This document shows positions 1 to 11,800 of a stretch of DNA of 64,000 nt, one piece after another. The position numbers were made by a program, and so were the translations under genes. Below the pieces are notes generated by a model, which saw nothing but the letters and a program-made list of their open reading frames with translations, was not told the origin of the DNA and did no database searches. Location: positions 23,094,032-23,158,031 of the forward strand of contig OZ038397.1 in assembly GCA_964036045.1 (NCBI GenBank), given 5' to 3'. Source of the DNA: Eutreptiella sp. 'Long Island Sound 2002'. Lineage: Eukaryota > Euglenozoa > Euglenophyceae > Eutreptiales > Eutreptiaceae. Within the stretch, counting starts at the first letter, position 1. Every line of letters starts with the position of its first letter.

Positions 1-473
1 GTACTAGATCTCGTCAGGTGCAGAGCAGAACAAAAACAGTAGCATGTCCCGCCTGCACTAGGCGCCTTTCTGTGTGAAGAGAAGCAGGGCCGGCAGCTCA
101 ACGGCAGCCATGGGCAAGCCCGCGGTCACGCCTGCGCAGCAAGCCGAGCGTAAGGCTCTGCAAAAATTCCTCAGGGTGGGTTCACCCCTATCCCTGCCCA
201 CTGCCCCTCCTCACCAGGAACCCGGACGATAGACCAACAGCGTTGCTTCGGATTAGTTACCCTGCCGCAATACCACCAGGTGCCTCTACTCCTCTTTCCC
301 AGTCGTAGCATTGAAACAGAGCATGGGGGACGGAAGGCAAGCATGAAAAACAGAGAGTCCCGTTGCCGGGGCTCCACACACACACGCATACAGGGTGGCC
401 GCTGGAGCATTTCCTGAGGTGTCCTATACCCTACCTGTGTCGGTATGCGTGCACGCTCGTGTATGTGGCTGTG

Positions 474-546
474 GTGTGTGCTACCCCAGCGGTTGAATCA
501 CCGGGCTCGTGCCGTGAAGGCGCCGGTTCGATTCCCGCTGCGCACG
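474..546 (+). ncRNA. tRNA-like sequence (decayed tRNA or SINE head)
   Basis: A 73-nt stretch has the tRNA layout. The T arm has the perfect B-box GGTTCGATTCC (525-535), and an A-box-like TACCCCAGCGG lies at 482-492. The acceptor halves 474-480 and 539-545 can pair over seven positions if G-T wobbles are allowed. The inferred anticodon position reads TCG, but the D stem does not pair, position 33 is not T, and only three anticodon-stem pairs form. A T6 run at about 664-669 could end a polymerase III transcript. A functional tRNA is unlikely; a tRNA-derived SINE or pseudogene fits better. Confidence 0.35.
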
Positions 547-760
547 TGGCCCCACTGCCGAAGAGAAGACTGCAGGTGCCCGGCTGCAGTGAATGCGCCC
601 CCCCACGCTGCCGGGCTTCAAGACCCGCAAGCCGCGTGCGCTGCCGGAGGGGGCGGTGGCGCGTTTTTTCTGGCCTGTGTCGGGGGTTGGGGTAGCATGA
701 AAAAGTAGCGAGGCGCACCTCCCGCTGCCGGTAGACCCGGCCGCGTGTGCTGTTGTAGGG

Positions 761-774
761 CACACACACACACA

Positions 775-807
<33 letters not shown>
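761..807. repeat. (CA)n microsatellite
   Basis: About 23 CA dinucleotides with one TA interruption. Long Cys/Val frames on the minus strand here are translations of this repeat, not genes. Confidence 0.95.
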
Positions 808-961
808 TATGTGACGGAGACCAAGAGCACAAACCCACGAAGGATCGCAAACGTGCACTTGAGCAAAACAACTCATCAGGCCACAACAGAAAACATGGTT
901 GTTATTGAGGCTAGGCGCCTTTCTGGAGGATAGAGTGACAAGAGGTTCCCTATTCTCATTG

Positions 962-981
962 CACACACACACATACACACA

Positions 982-1039
<58 letters not shown>
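962..1039. repeat. (CA)n microsatellite
   Basis: About 39 dinucleotides, interrupted twice by TA. It lies just downstream of the last recognisable exon of the minus-strand choline-transporter-like gene. Confidence 0.95.
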
Positions 1040-1040
<1 letters not shown>

Positions 1041-1071
1041 CAGGGAAAGCATCAGAGGCGCAATTGGACAC

Positions 1072-3779
1072 CATCTGCTGACAGTTTGAGGATTTCAATC
1101 GCTACCATGATCCTTTTCCACATGAAGATAACCAGCAGGAAGAATATGACAGCTGCTGCTGCTGCAACACCACCGCAAATCCGCATCACTGCAGAGAGGT
1201 ACACACATCGGGAAGCAAACATTCAAGTCTGGCATCATGTCATCAAAAGGTTTGGAAGGAAAAGGGGAAAGCAACGAGAAAGCCAGCAACAGCCCCCATC
1301 CCTGTGTGCACCTCATGCCACCCCCCCCCCTCCAACGAGGGGAGAGGCCCCTCACCACCGGTTTGGGATGACCGCTTGGACGCATCTGGCCAACGGCGAG
1401 GGCTGTTGCCCTCCTCTGTGTGGACTCAACACGGAGAAGTGAAATAGGGAAAGTCCAGGGGCTCCGGTGGCACAACCGACCAAAGGAAAGGAGAGGGACG
1501 TGAGAGGGATTGATTGGGCAAGGAGGAAAGAGAAGGACACAGGGCGGGGAGAGGCCGATGGGCACCACGGCCTATGGAGGGAAAGGACAAGGGAAAGGAA
1601 AGGGATGTAGAGAGGAAAGGTCAGGACAGGGAGGAAGAGGAAGGTCACAGGGTGGTGAGAGGCCAATGGGAACCACCGCCTATGAGGGATAGGGTCCAAG
1701 GGAAGGGCAGCGAATGGCGATCGGCCAGTGGGCGCCGCCAGCTGCAGACGTGACCAACACACCATGGCGTCATGCCAAAACCCCCCGTCCCCAAATGCCT
1801 TGTTTTGGACGGTATTGTTGCTATTTGCATGCCAGTCACACGATACAGTGCTGTGCACTGTTTGTTTCATGAAGAATGGGCCTCCAGGTGAACTTATGTA
1901 GCAATGCTGAGGATCCGGAATTCCGAAGGTGAGCAGCACGCCTGTACCTGTTATGTAATCCCGCCAGGGATCGTCTGGTGCAGCATTCAAGGCAACGTGT
2001 TCTGCTCTCCAAAATAAAAGGAAGCTGCCACCCGCAAAGAGGACGAACACGAGGATCAGAACAAGGTACACAAAGAAACTCACCGTGAACTTCAAAAAGA
2101 AGATCCATACGAAGCATAATAGGACGCCGGTACCAATGCCGATCAGCAACACCCACTTTCCGTCAAAAAGCTCCGCTTCCAGGTATTGCCACATGCTGCC
2201 AATCCCAGTGTTGTCTCTGAACTGCTGTGCCAGGACCTTGACTATTGCGCTGGTGTTGGGGTGATCAAGGTCAGGAATACAGCGATTCAGAATTGTTTGA
2301 TTTCTTGACGCATACCAGACGTCCCATTCTCTGTTCTCTCTGTGAAGACAAAAAGAACTGTGCTCTTGGGCCCATCCCTCCCATGCTTATGAGCAAATAG
2401 CAGGAAACTCGGCGCGTTGCGCGATGCACTCTCATCCACTGCCGAGTGGGTGGGCACGAATAGGCCTAAAAGGTGCTTCAGGGCCGTTCAAGCTCTCCTA
2501 CCTGTACGTGTTTGGGCTCTTTGTTTGTCTGGGCATGCTTTTTTTTTCTTCACGTCCACCTGCTCGTGCTTGTGCGGTACCAACTCACAAGAGCATGCTC
2601 AGCACCAACACAACTCCTCAGTCAACAAACAATATTGCTCATGAGAAGCAACTGGAAAAACTGGGTATGAACACATGGAAAAGCTGTATTGCATGATACA
2701 ACTCCAGATTGAGTTCAGTACCCGCCTTACAAAGCACACATTATGTGCATGAGCACGTGACCCACCGGAAATTCCATTTGAGCGAACCAACCGCGTGCTA
2801 TCTGCGACGTAAAAAAGGCGCTCGCATGTTGCGGGGAACACCAGCAGCCTTCGACGATTCTACGACAACACACCTGTACCACTTCACTTTGTTCGGACTT
2901 AGAAGCTTCCCATTCGGCATTGGGCACTCATCCACACAGATCCCGAGATGGAGGACTTTTTTCAGGTTGGATGTAATATCTTGGGGATCGGTGAACAGAG
3001 TTTCGTCAAGAGGATACCAAATTTTGCTACGGCTCGCCCAATCTGACCCGTATAAGTTGTCAGCCAGGTCGGCTACAGTGGGCGTTCCCGGTACGCCACC
3101 ACCTGGCTCCACCTCCTGGAAAGCATACGAAATTGAACACAGTTGTCAGTACAGGAATACAAGGCACGCTGACCAGCAGCAAAGAACAGACTAATCACAC
3201 TGCCATGTAGTGGGAGGACCCCACAGCACAAAGGGGCTGTCTGCTGTCTGCTGTGCTTGCTTTTTGATCCCTCTTTGGAAAACAAGCGAAACTGGTGTGA
3301 CCCGGGCCGGATGTGTGGCTCCTTGTTAAACTTCTCCAACGTGCGCTGCTGGTGAGCTGTGCGATACTGTTTGTGATGCTGCGTGATGAAGTTGGTGGTG
3401 TTGTGACCAGCCACTGGCGCCCACTACGCCAGACTTTCAGACGAATTGGTAGCTTGGGTGGGCGAATCTGCTACCTTTCGTGGCTGTGCTTTTCCAGAAC
3501 GTTCGGTGGGGTGGTTTCCCCTGGTAAGGTGGCCGACAGCATCTCCCAAGACCAAAGCACCTGACTGCCGAATACCTTGCCGCACACGTTGCCTTCATAA
3601 TCAACTCCAAACATCAGATAATCTGTATTGCCATAACGGAAAGCCATAACTGAGACGAACACCCACGCAGCAGTAAAAATTATCCACACTAAAAAACAAA
3701 GACAATCTGTGCAACTCCGGCCCTTCCTTATCCTCTCTTGCATCGGCACCGGCTCCTTCTCCCCAGAACAACAACCCAT
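1072..3779 (-). CDS. SLC44 / choline transporter-like protein, N-terminal four exons
   Basis: Four minus-strand exons can be joined: 3779-3576, 3115-2874, 2339-1948 and 1188-1072, with phases 0, 2 and 1 agreeing at each GT..AG junction. The start ATG gives MGCCSGEKEP, followed by the family signature RSCTD, a first membrane helix and a GVDYEGNVCG motif. Exon 2 carries the extracellular loop with GICVDECP. Exon 3 carries RCIP and two membrane helices around WVLLIGIG. Exon 4 carries another helix and the KRIMVAIEIL stretch that in SLC44 proteins follows a membrane segment. These proteins are usually 600-700 residues with about ten helices and transport choline or related solutes. About half is present. 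The last exon ends in phase 1 at a GGTGTC donor and no continuation was recognised in 1-1071, so the gene leaves the window or is broken. A second donor, at 3561, is possible for exon 1. Confidence 0.85.
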
Positions 3780-4238
3780 TCTGGCGCTTTGGATACAGTC
3801 AAACCGAGGCCGAATCAGCAAAAGAAGTTCGCAGCGCAATCCATGCTGTGAGAGAACAGGAGGGGTTCAGTAACGTCCGCACGATAGTGCAGCTACTCGT
3901 CTGGACAGATTATGCAACCTGACACAACTGAAACGAGGCAAAGGCGAAGGCAAATCAGAAACACCGCTATCTGCAAGTTGAGAACCCTGCAACCGCCACA
4001 CTGCCAACGGGGACGCAATCACGTGCATTTGGAGGGTGTTCACTGAATATAGGCATTGACGGAGCATAGGAGGGTACCAAGAACTTGGGCCAACATTGCG
4101 TTTCCCGTCTGCAACACTGAACCGCTTATTTTTTCCAGAAGGTGGAAGGTGGAAGCATCTGTCAACTGCTGTTGCTAATATCCACCCAGTTCCAATTGTA
4201 CGTTACAGTGCGAGCAGCATATGCAAGCAAGCGGTGCA

Positions 4239-4315
4239 CGAAAATCATAGAAAACATAGAAAAAGATAGCCCGAAAAGTCAGAGAGCAGTCGCCCCAGGC
4301 GAATCGGTTCCCTAC
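4239..4315. repeat. Direct repeat copy 1 (partner 4638-4714)
   Basis: About 77 bp beginning CGAAAATCATAG and ending GAATCGGTTCCCTAC recurs 399 bp downstream. The copies differ by short indels, and the second carries an insertion of TTTTGGGCCCC type. The surrounding 3.8-5.3 kb shows no convincing exon. Confidence 0.85.
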
Positions 4316-4637
4316 TCTGCGATTCCGAATACAAGGCCCTCCCCCGCAAGTTTTTTTGACCCAGAAATGCCGCCCCCCCCGCCCGAAGTGAGGCCACCCC
4401 CCCGAAATTAGCGCCGCAGGGCAGAAGCCGGGGTTGGCCAACCAGTGAGGAGGGGAAGAAAGGTGTGAAACCTTCTCATGCTTTCGAATTTGTGTTGCGG
4501 CACATCAACCTCAATGGTTCGAAGCGGAAGTCAAGGAATCCGCCGTCGCGGAGACGGTTGGCGACCAGTATTACTTGATATTAAGCCCATGTGAGTTTGT
4601 TGCCCAACAAATCAACAACAGTACCAATGACGAATGA

Positions 4638-4714
4638 CGAAAATCATAGAAAAAGATAGCCCATTTTGGGCCCCAAAAATTCAGAGAGCAGCCCCAGGCG
4701 AATCGGTTCCCTAC
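4638..4714. repeat. Direct repeat copy 2 (partner 4239-4315)
   Basis: Second copy of the CGAAAATCATAG...GGTTCCCTAC repeat. A 14-nt G homopolymer lies further on at about 5017-5030. Confidence 0.85.
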
Positions 4715-5334
4715 CCTTGCCCAAACCAGTGCCAACCATACACGGCCACTGAGGACTTACCCTCAACTGCCGGCGTAGTCTCAGTCGCAACTGAGTCGGG
4801 CAGGTTGTTTGAATACATGCTCCGAGAGTGGGCAAGTGCGACAGCCAAATTTGGGTGGTACCACCGGAGTTCCCAGTAATTGGAGTGTTCCTAATTATTG
4901 GAGTGGGCCACCCTTGGCTCCCACGGCCCTCGGCACGCTTGCTTGACCCTACCTACAGGTGCACTTGCACTTGCTACCACCCACGGGGACCCGAGACCTT
5001 GGAGGAACACCCAAGAGGGGGGGGGGGGGGCTGACCGCTTCAGGCCCCCAGGGGGGTCCTCCAGGTTCTGCAGAGCCTCAAAAAAAAACAAAAAACAGAC
5101 GGCAACACGTGCAAAATGGAAGCAGGGCACCCTTGTACCTCCCTGCAGCAGCCAAAAACAACAAGGTATGGCACTTGTGAACTTCTCTCGGTACAGCCAC
5201 CAGTTTTTTGTTGTCAGCTACTTGCACAGTCTGAAAGGGATACGGATCCGGATATTCCAAACTCCAAAAATAAGGAACTCCTAGTCTGAGGCACTCATTT
5301 GGAGGCAAGGAGTTCACTGTGGTAGGGGAAAATC

Positions 5335-5467
5335 CATGGTAGGGAAGCTTGGACCACTTTATCATGGTAGGGAAGGTCGGGCAAACTACTTTATCATGGT
5401 AGGGAAGGTCGGACAAACTACTTCATCATGGTAGGGACTCCAGCCAAGCTACTTCATCATGGTAGGG
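5335..5467. repeat. Short tandem repeat, about 32-bp period (CATGGTAGGG)
   Basis: The decamer CATGGTAGGG recurs five times at spacings of about 28-33 bp, separated by AAGGTCGGACAAACTACTT-like text. It is followed by two copies of a GGACATGAAGTAC...CACCATCA segment (near 5488 and 5552). No coding role is apparent. Confidence 0.85.
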
Positions 5468-5729
5468 TGGCAAAAGTACTTTGCAGTTGGACATGAAGTA
5501 CCTCACCATCAACTGGACTGAGGGGCAAAGGGGGCAACAGTACTTTGTGCCTGGACATGAAGTACTTCACCATCACACAACTGGCACAGGCAAAAGCAAA
5601 GGGAGGCATACATACGACAAAGAACATGACAAGTGTGACAAGTGTGACATGTGCCCAAGCAGGGCACTCTGTCCGTTCCGGGATGGCTGGCTTGGCAGTC
5701 ACCCAAACATTTGTCCTACCATAGCAGGA

Positions 5730-6214
5730 TTATGGGGGCCTGTGGTTAGGGTTCCCAAAGGTCTGGAGGTAGGTCAACGCCTGTAGCTGCATCTGCAGCT
5801 GCAATGGGTCAGCAAAATTCAATAACGGGGCTTGCAATGGGTTGGGATGAAGTAGGTTAGGTGGCAATGCTTGAGGTGGGATTTGGGGGGGGCCAGCAGC
5901 AGGGTATGGTGCCCTGGGCTGCAATAAGAAAGCAGGATGCATGGTAGATGCTGGCTGGCTGGCAGGTGACCTCTGCAAGGGGACGTCCTGAAGAGTGTGG
6001 GGTTGGGGCGCCGGTTGGCTGGCTGGATGTTGATGGAGGTTGTCTGGAGGTGGCTGCAGGTTGTCTGGAGGTTGCTGCAGGTTGTCTGGAGGTTGCTGGA
6101 CGTTGTCTGGAGGTTGCTGCAGGTTGTCTGGAGGTTGCTGGACGTTGTCTGGAGGTTGCTGGCACTCCTCCCCCTCCCACGTTTGAATGGCATCATCCAT
6201 GACCTCAAGGATCC
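5730..6214 (-). CDS. Putative C-terminal exon of a Gln/Pro-rich protein
   Basis: A minus-strand open frame runs from a CTCCAG acceptor (exon start 6214) to a TAA at 5732-5730. It begins ILEVMDDAIQTWEGEE, continues with a seven-residue repeat of QQPPDNL/V type (21-bp DNA repeat, roughly 6037-6163), and ends in a Pro/Leu/Gln-rich tail with LQLQMQLQAL. Such tails are typical of disordered regulatory proteins, but no family is recognised and no upstream exon was found. The opposite-strand frame is the repeat read backwards. The repeat alone could keep the frame open, so this is tentative. Confidence 0.35.
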
Positions 6215-6768
6215 CTGGAGACACACACACACCCACATACACACACCAACACGTACAAACACCATGTATGCTCATATCGAAATTCAAAGAAGAGGAAATG
6301 GGATGTCATTCACAGCTTTTGTGCCGCCGCAGCCGTGGGGAGAGCCCCACCGGGTCTCTCGGCACTAGATCGAGCTCGGTCCCTTTACCCCAAGTCCCGT
6401 GTCTCTTCATACCCTGACTCCCGGCCACGCCCTGAGGGGCTAACCACTTTGAGATCGAGGTTAGCCACGAGGCGAGTGCACACACCGTAACACCGGCTTC
6501 CCCATAGAGAGGAGCACCAGAGTACCACGGCATGGAGGAGTCTCCATACCGCTGTGGCAGGCCAGGACAGGTGGACTCCCACCAGTTTCCATGAGCAGGC
6601 GAAGGCTGGCGTATACCACGCTATGCCGGCAGGCAAGCTGCCCCAGAACACATGGACTGACAGTGAGCGGACTCTCGGTCACGGGCAACTGGCTCAAACT
6701 GGAACGGCACCCCAAAAAAGAAAAGAGAGAGAAAGAGAAGAAACAATGAGGGTTGGCACACATGTGAT

Positions 6769-6806
<38 letters not shown>

Positions 6807-6839
6807 ATACATACACATGCACATGCACATGCACATGCA
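6769..6839. repeat. CA / CATGCA microsatellite
   Basis: A CA run passes into ACATAC and then four ACATGC hexamers. A smaller CA/CCA tract lies at about 6218-6248. The rest of 6.2-7.0 kb shows nothing I can assign. An ATG at 6909 opens a short basic frame (MPKRQRENEQHQKKYF) but runs into the next repeat. Confidence 0.9.
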
Positions 6840-7029
6840 TAATTAGGGCATAAATACCTTTAGCTCTATTTTGCATCCTTCTTTCCCTTTGCGATTGTCC
6901 TCTCCACAATGCCCAAAAGGCAAAGGGAGAACGAGCAACACCAAAAAAAGTATTTCAAGCATCTCAAAGACAAGTGTGAATCGCGCCAGCCTTTTGTGAC
7001 GAAAATAGTTGGAAACCCAAGTGCAAATC

Positions 7030-7440
7030 AACATTCGTGTCTACCTTGCAAGAGGAAATCAAGTGCGAAACCACATTCCTTCCTCCCTTTTGGTGACGAA
7101 TCCAACTGCAACATCACCATTCGTATCATCCTTGCAAGAGGAAATCAAGAGCGAAAGTACATTCATACCTCCCTTTTGTGATGAATCAAAGTCCCATACC
7201 AGCATTCGTGTCTACCTTGCAAAGGGAAATCAAAAGCAACCAACAATTCACTTGCATAGGCATATTCCTTTTGACTTGGCACCTCCTTTCACGACGAATC
7301 CAACTGCTAAAACCACCTTCGTAATCTACCTTGCAAGAGGAAATCACCTGCGAAAGCACATTCGTACCTCTCTTGTGGTGACGAAACCAACTGTCCAACC
7401 AACATGGGTATCTACCTTGCTAGAGGAAATCAAGTGCGAA
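7030..7440. repeat. Degenerate tandem repeat, about 85-115 bp period
   Basis: The phrase CTTGCAAGAGGAAATCAA recurs with small changes near 7041, 7129, 7212, 7326 and 7411, each preceded by ATTCGTATCTAC-like text and followed by CATTC..ACCTCCCTTTT..TGACGAATCC. A second phrase, CATATTCCTTTTGACTTGG, occurs near 7261 and 7486. Copies are diverged and unevenly spaced, so this is an old array. 7.5-8.85 kb has no recognisable gene. Confidence 0.8.
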
Positions 7441-8858
7441 CAGAAAGTGGTCCCAATGCACCAATAATTTACTTGGACACCCCATATTCCTTTTGACTTG
7501 GCACCTCCTTTCGCGACTAGACCTCTTTCCAACCCACACTCCCTGCTTGCATTCGTGACAACCTGCTTTTCTTGGTCCAATACCATTGCAACGCAGATCC
7601 CTTGGATTGTGAAAAATCGTGTCGACGGTGTCGCAATGTGTCGATCGTATGCACAGCATCATTCTGCATCGCCTGCAATTTTTTTTTTCAGAAAACGGCC
7701 TTTTTTACATGATTTCATGCATCGCAGAAGTTCGCACCCTCAGCCCTCTGTAGGATTTTGCACATCTGGGGACCCATGCGCAAATACTTTACTGCATGTA
7801 AAGTACTTTACTGCCTATAAAGTACTTCGAAGTACTTTCCTACCACAGTGAACTCAGTGCCCATTTGGAAAGTGCAATCAATAGGAACTGCGGCGGTAGT
7901 GGTGGTGGAATCGTCGCGCGCACCCGCTGCGGTGGCTCCTCCCTCAGTCCCTGCATTGGGGCTCGAGCAAGTGGTTTAAGAAATTTGTTTGCATGTCCAT
8001 TTCAATTTGTTGCGCCACCAGAAAGGCGGGTGCATAAGTGGAGGGCCCGCCCGCATCTGATCCTCAGGTCCTGCACGGTGGTGGCTGAAATGGACCTCGA
8101 ATATCCCCGTTACTGTCTCCGTGGACAGCCGTTAGACCACCAGCACCTCCTCCCCGCTACCGCGGATTCATTGTATAATGCTTCGACTCTTTCAGCACCG
8201 AATTTTTCGATAAACCAAGATAGGCCAATTCACTGGTTCCGCATACATGGGAATTGATCCTGTGAGTCTCCATGGCATGGTGATGGTTCGAATACTTTGA
8301 GTGCCTAATTTTGTCTCATAGCCTCCGGTAGAGGGTGCCAAGCAGGCTCGTGGCCCAACGGAAACTGCCCTCGCTGAAAAGGTTTATCACCCTTTGCCTT
8401 AATCAAGACTGTATCAGGTGCTGGTACATGTACACTCGTTTTAAAGCAACTCCGAAAGCACCCTACTCAGGAACCCCATTGCACTAGTGATTGAAGGACC
8501 TCCCCTAAGGACCCCAAAGGACCCCGGTGCTCCATTGGTCGGGGCGTGCATCTTGAGGGTCCATTGCTCGGGCCGTGTATCTTGAGGGCTCACACTGAGG
8601 AGATAGTGTGGTCGTCAGGGAAGAATCAAGTCCAACGGGACTGGTACCGCTACGGGACTGGTACGACATCGAGGCACACGACATTGTTGCTACGGCACGG
8701 ATATGTTTGACATAACGCATCTTGTGCACTTAGGAGGGTGTTTTTGAATATGCTCGCATCAACAAGGGTGGAGCCCTCAAGATAACCTAGTGTTGTGGTA
8801 TCACTTGTGCAAAGGAACTTACACACCTTTTCTTCTAGCTGCGCATTTCCGGTTGTTA

Positions 8859-11800
8859 ATGAAACGGCACGAGGAGGAGGAGCTCGTTCCTCCAAAAAGG
8901 CAAAAGCAAAATGGAGCCAACGACTTGACCTTGCTTGTGAACCATGTGTTGGATCGATTAAAAACTCATGGCCACATGGATACCAAGGTTGTTGATGAAT
9001 TGAAAGAGGAGTTCATGCGCAAAATATCCGACGTGGCTTATCACCAATCCTCAAAGATTGTGCACTCCAAACTGGAGCCCTATTTCATGGACATCCCCGA
9101 AAGTTGCAGGTGTGGAACTCCCCCTGTCCACAAATTTCCAAATGAAGGGCCAAAACGAAGGTTTCTCGCGGTGCGATTGAACACAAACCTCGGCAACGAC
9201 CACCCGGAACGACAAGAACATGGGAAGTTTGTTCCATCCCCTTGCTTTTTGTTTGGATTCACACAACTTCCTACGTTCGTGGTTGGTGTTTCGTGTAGGT
9301 ACCTGGCTCAAGGAATTGCCATCATGGAAAGTATCCTCACGAAGCGCCTCCAATTGGTCAATCATGGACCAACGGTGGCCTCAGATCCTCGCCCACGGCG
9401 ACACATAGGGCAAACGGAAGTACCTCGTCCCTTACAAAATGCCATGAACGGTCCGCACAAGGAGCCACAAGTGTTGATAGTAGGTGCTGCAGCCGCCGGG
9501 CTCTCGACTGCGGCTTGCCTTTCACGGATGGGAATACCTTACGTATTGTTGGAGCAAGATGAAACAATCGGGGGTGTTTGGGAGAAGCGGTACGATCGCC
9601 TTCACCTGCATGACATCATCGATAATTGTCACCTACCGTTCATGCCGATGCCGGACACTTATCCGGTGTATCCGTCACGAATGCAGTTTGTCAACTACCT
9701 CCAATCGTACCAAAGGATGCTAGGGTTGGAGGTGCAATTGCGCCATCGTGTCGTGCATGCGTTCCAACCATGCGAAGGGGTGTGGGAGGTGCATGCAGAG
9801 GATTTGGCAAACGGGAGCGCAAAGACCTATAGGTATGCCCTCCTTTGAGCTTCTGCTATTGCCTTGCAAGTTGCACTTTGGGGTACAATGGTGGACGAGG
9901 AATGTACGTCCGGACCCGACATGAAGCTTTGTGCTAACTTTTTCCGAAATGGTGCTCGGTACGTATACCATTCTACGCGGACCACTGCTAGACGAGAGCG
10001 CGGTTGTGTGCGCTAAGTTTGCTTTGCTTCTCCATGGAGTTTAGCATGTGGGGACCTAACTGTTTCTCCCAACATGCGTCCACAACCATGAAGTCTAGCA
10101 CGCGAATGTCCTTTCGAGTATTGAATATGCATCAATGGTACGTGCCGATGAAGGGGCTTGAGTGACCGCCTGGTAGGTTGCTCGGACAACTAAGCGCCTA
10201 ATTGGGGCGGGTGCGCGAATGCTATAGGCAAGATAAATAGAACCGTTCGCAAGCTTCTTACTTCGGCAAAAGCATTTTTGCTTACGAAGTGCATTTTGGA
10301 AGTTGGTCGTAGCCCTAGTTCGAGATTTCCACAACGGTTTCTTTTATGCATGGCAGCCTTGTTGCCCCAACAAGTGTGTCGAAACACACTTCAACTACGC
10401 TTGACACATGGAGAAACAAGAAAAATTTGTGAGCGACGACGAAGTACACACAAGTGCCCACCGAACCGAATGCTTGGTCGATTTCTTGTCCACCCCCTAC
10501 ACCTTACCCCGCAGTCACGTCATGACACCCGATCGGGCCTGTTGCATGTGCAACGGGGGTTGCTTCTCCCCCAAAACCAACGGCCCAATCCGTTGTGATG
10601 CGCTGTTCGGAATGTCTTGTTCGTGCGCATCAGAAAGTCCTACCTAACTCCTCACTCTTGCAGGCCTCGGGTGTTGGTGGTCGCTAACGGCATGTTTACG
10701 AAGAAATTCATGCCGAGTATAAGCGGCAAGGAGTTGTTCAAGGGCCGCATATTGCACTCCTCGGAGTATCGGACTGGTGCTATTTTTAGGAACAAGAGTG
10801 TATTGGTGGTTGGAATGGGCAATTCCGGGGCCGAGCTCACATGCGATTTATGGGAGCAAGGTGTGGTTCTTTACGATGGATCCACCAATGGACCACCGTC
10901 ACCCCACACCACATGATGTCGAGGAGTCAGTTCACGAACCAATAAAAATGAGGAGCGGCAAATGTAGCAACACCAGTTGTAGTGATAACAACACTGCTGC
11001 ACTTACCAGCATGAGTAGAGGTAATAGGAGAGGCGGAAGCAGCAACACCGGCACTCATTGTGGCAACAACGACACCGGCAATAGCCCATGTTTGGCTGTG
11101 TGGGACAATATGGATTCACCAGATGTGGAACATTCCCGCCAGCACTTTACATGTGCCTGGTAACACCGTAGGGAAAACAGTGCAATTGGAACTATTAGGG
11201 CTCGAGAAAATGCACCTCCCACACATGGCTTTGTCATAGTGTTTGTGCGGGAAGGGTTGCTTTGAGATTGGTTTTTGTGGTGGCCGCTTATGGCTTCTTG
11301 GCATGCATTGGCAGGGCGGTTGGAATAACCTTGCCCCGTTGGCCAACCACTTTGGCACTTCTTTGGCAAGCGACGGTGCTTTGGGCTGCTTGCCCTACAT
11401 GACTCAATAGTGCGAGGATGAATAGTCTGGATAATAATAAAACAGGAGTATTATTGGACAAGAAGAAGCACATTGAAGCAACCCCCCCCCCCCTTGTATA
11501 GAGTTGACCCAAAAGAGCAAAGGGAGTGACACATCAAGAAGCATTCATCTGCCCCGCTTACAAGGTGGCGTTTGAGAGGAGCCAAGGAGGGCCGGATGAG
11601 GGTGGTGTTGTAAAGCCGCCAATACCTGCTTTAAGGGCATTTTGAGCCAACTTGGACCCATATGAGCCCATGCAAGCTCCAAAAAAGCCTTGAAATGGGC
11701 AATTTTGGGACTGATCGTGTAGCAAAGGGGGGTCCATGGGGAACGTGCGGGGAGGTTGATAGGGGAGGTTGATAGCGGAGGTGTGCGGGAGGATTGTTGG

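Noticed and set aside
110-176. Plus-strand start MGKPAVTPAQQAERKALQKF followed by a GTGGGT donor
   Set aside because: It could be a first exon, but no second exon or family match was found, so support is too thin.
481-1098. Cys/Val-rich frames (VCVCVCV)
   Set aside because: Direct translations of CA microsatellites.
6909-6975. ATG opening a basic peptide (MPKRQRENEQHQKKYF)
   Set aside because: The frame runs into degenerate tandem repeats and has no splice partner that I can justify.
8283-8300. GGTTCGAATA as a tRNA B-box
   Set aside because: No A-box or cloverleaf lies upstream.
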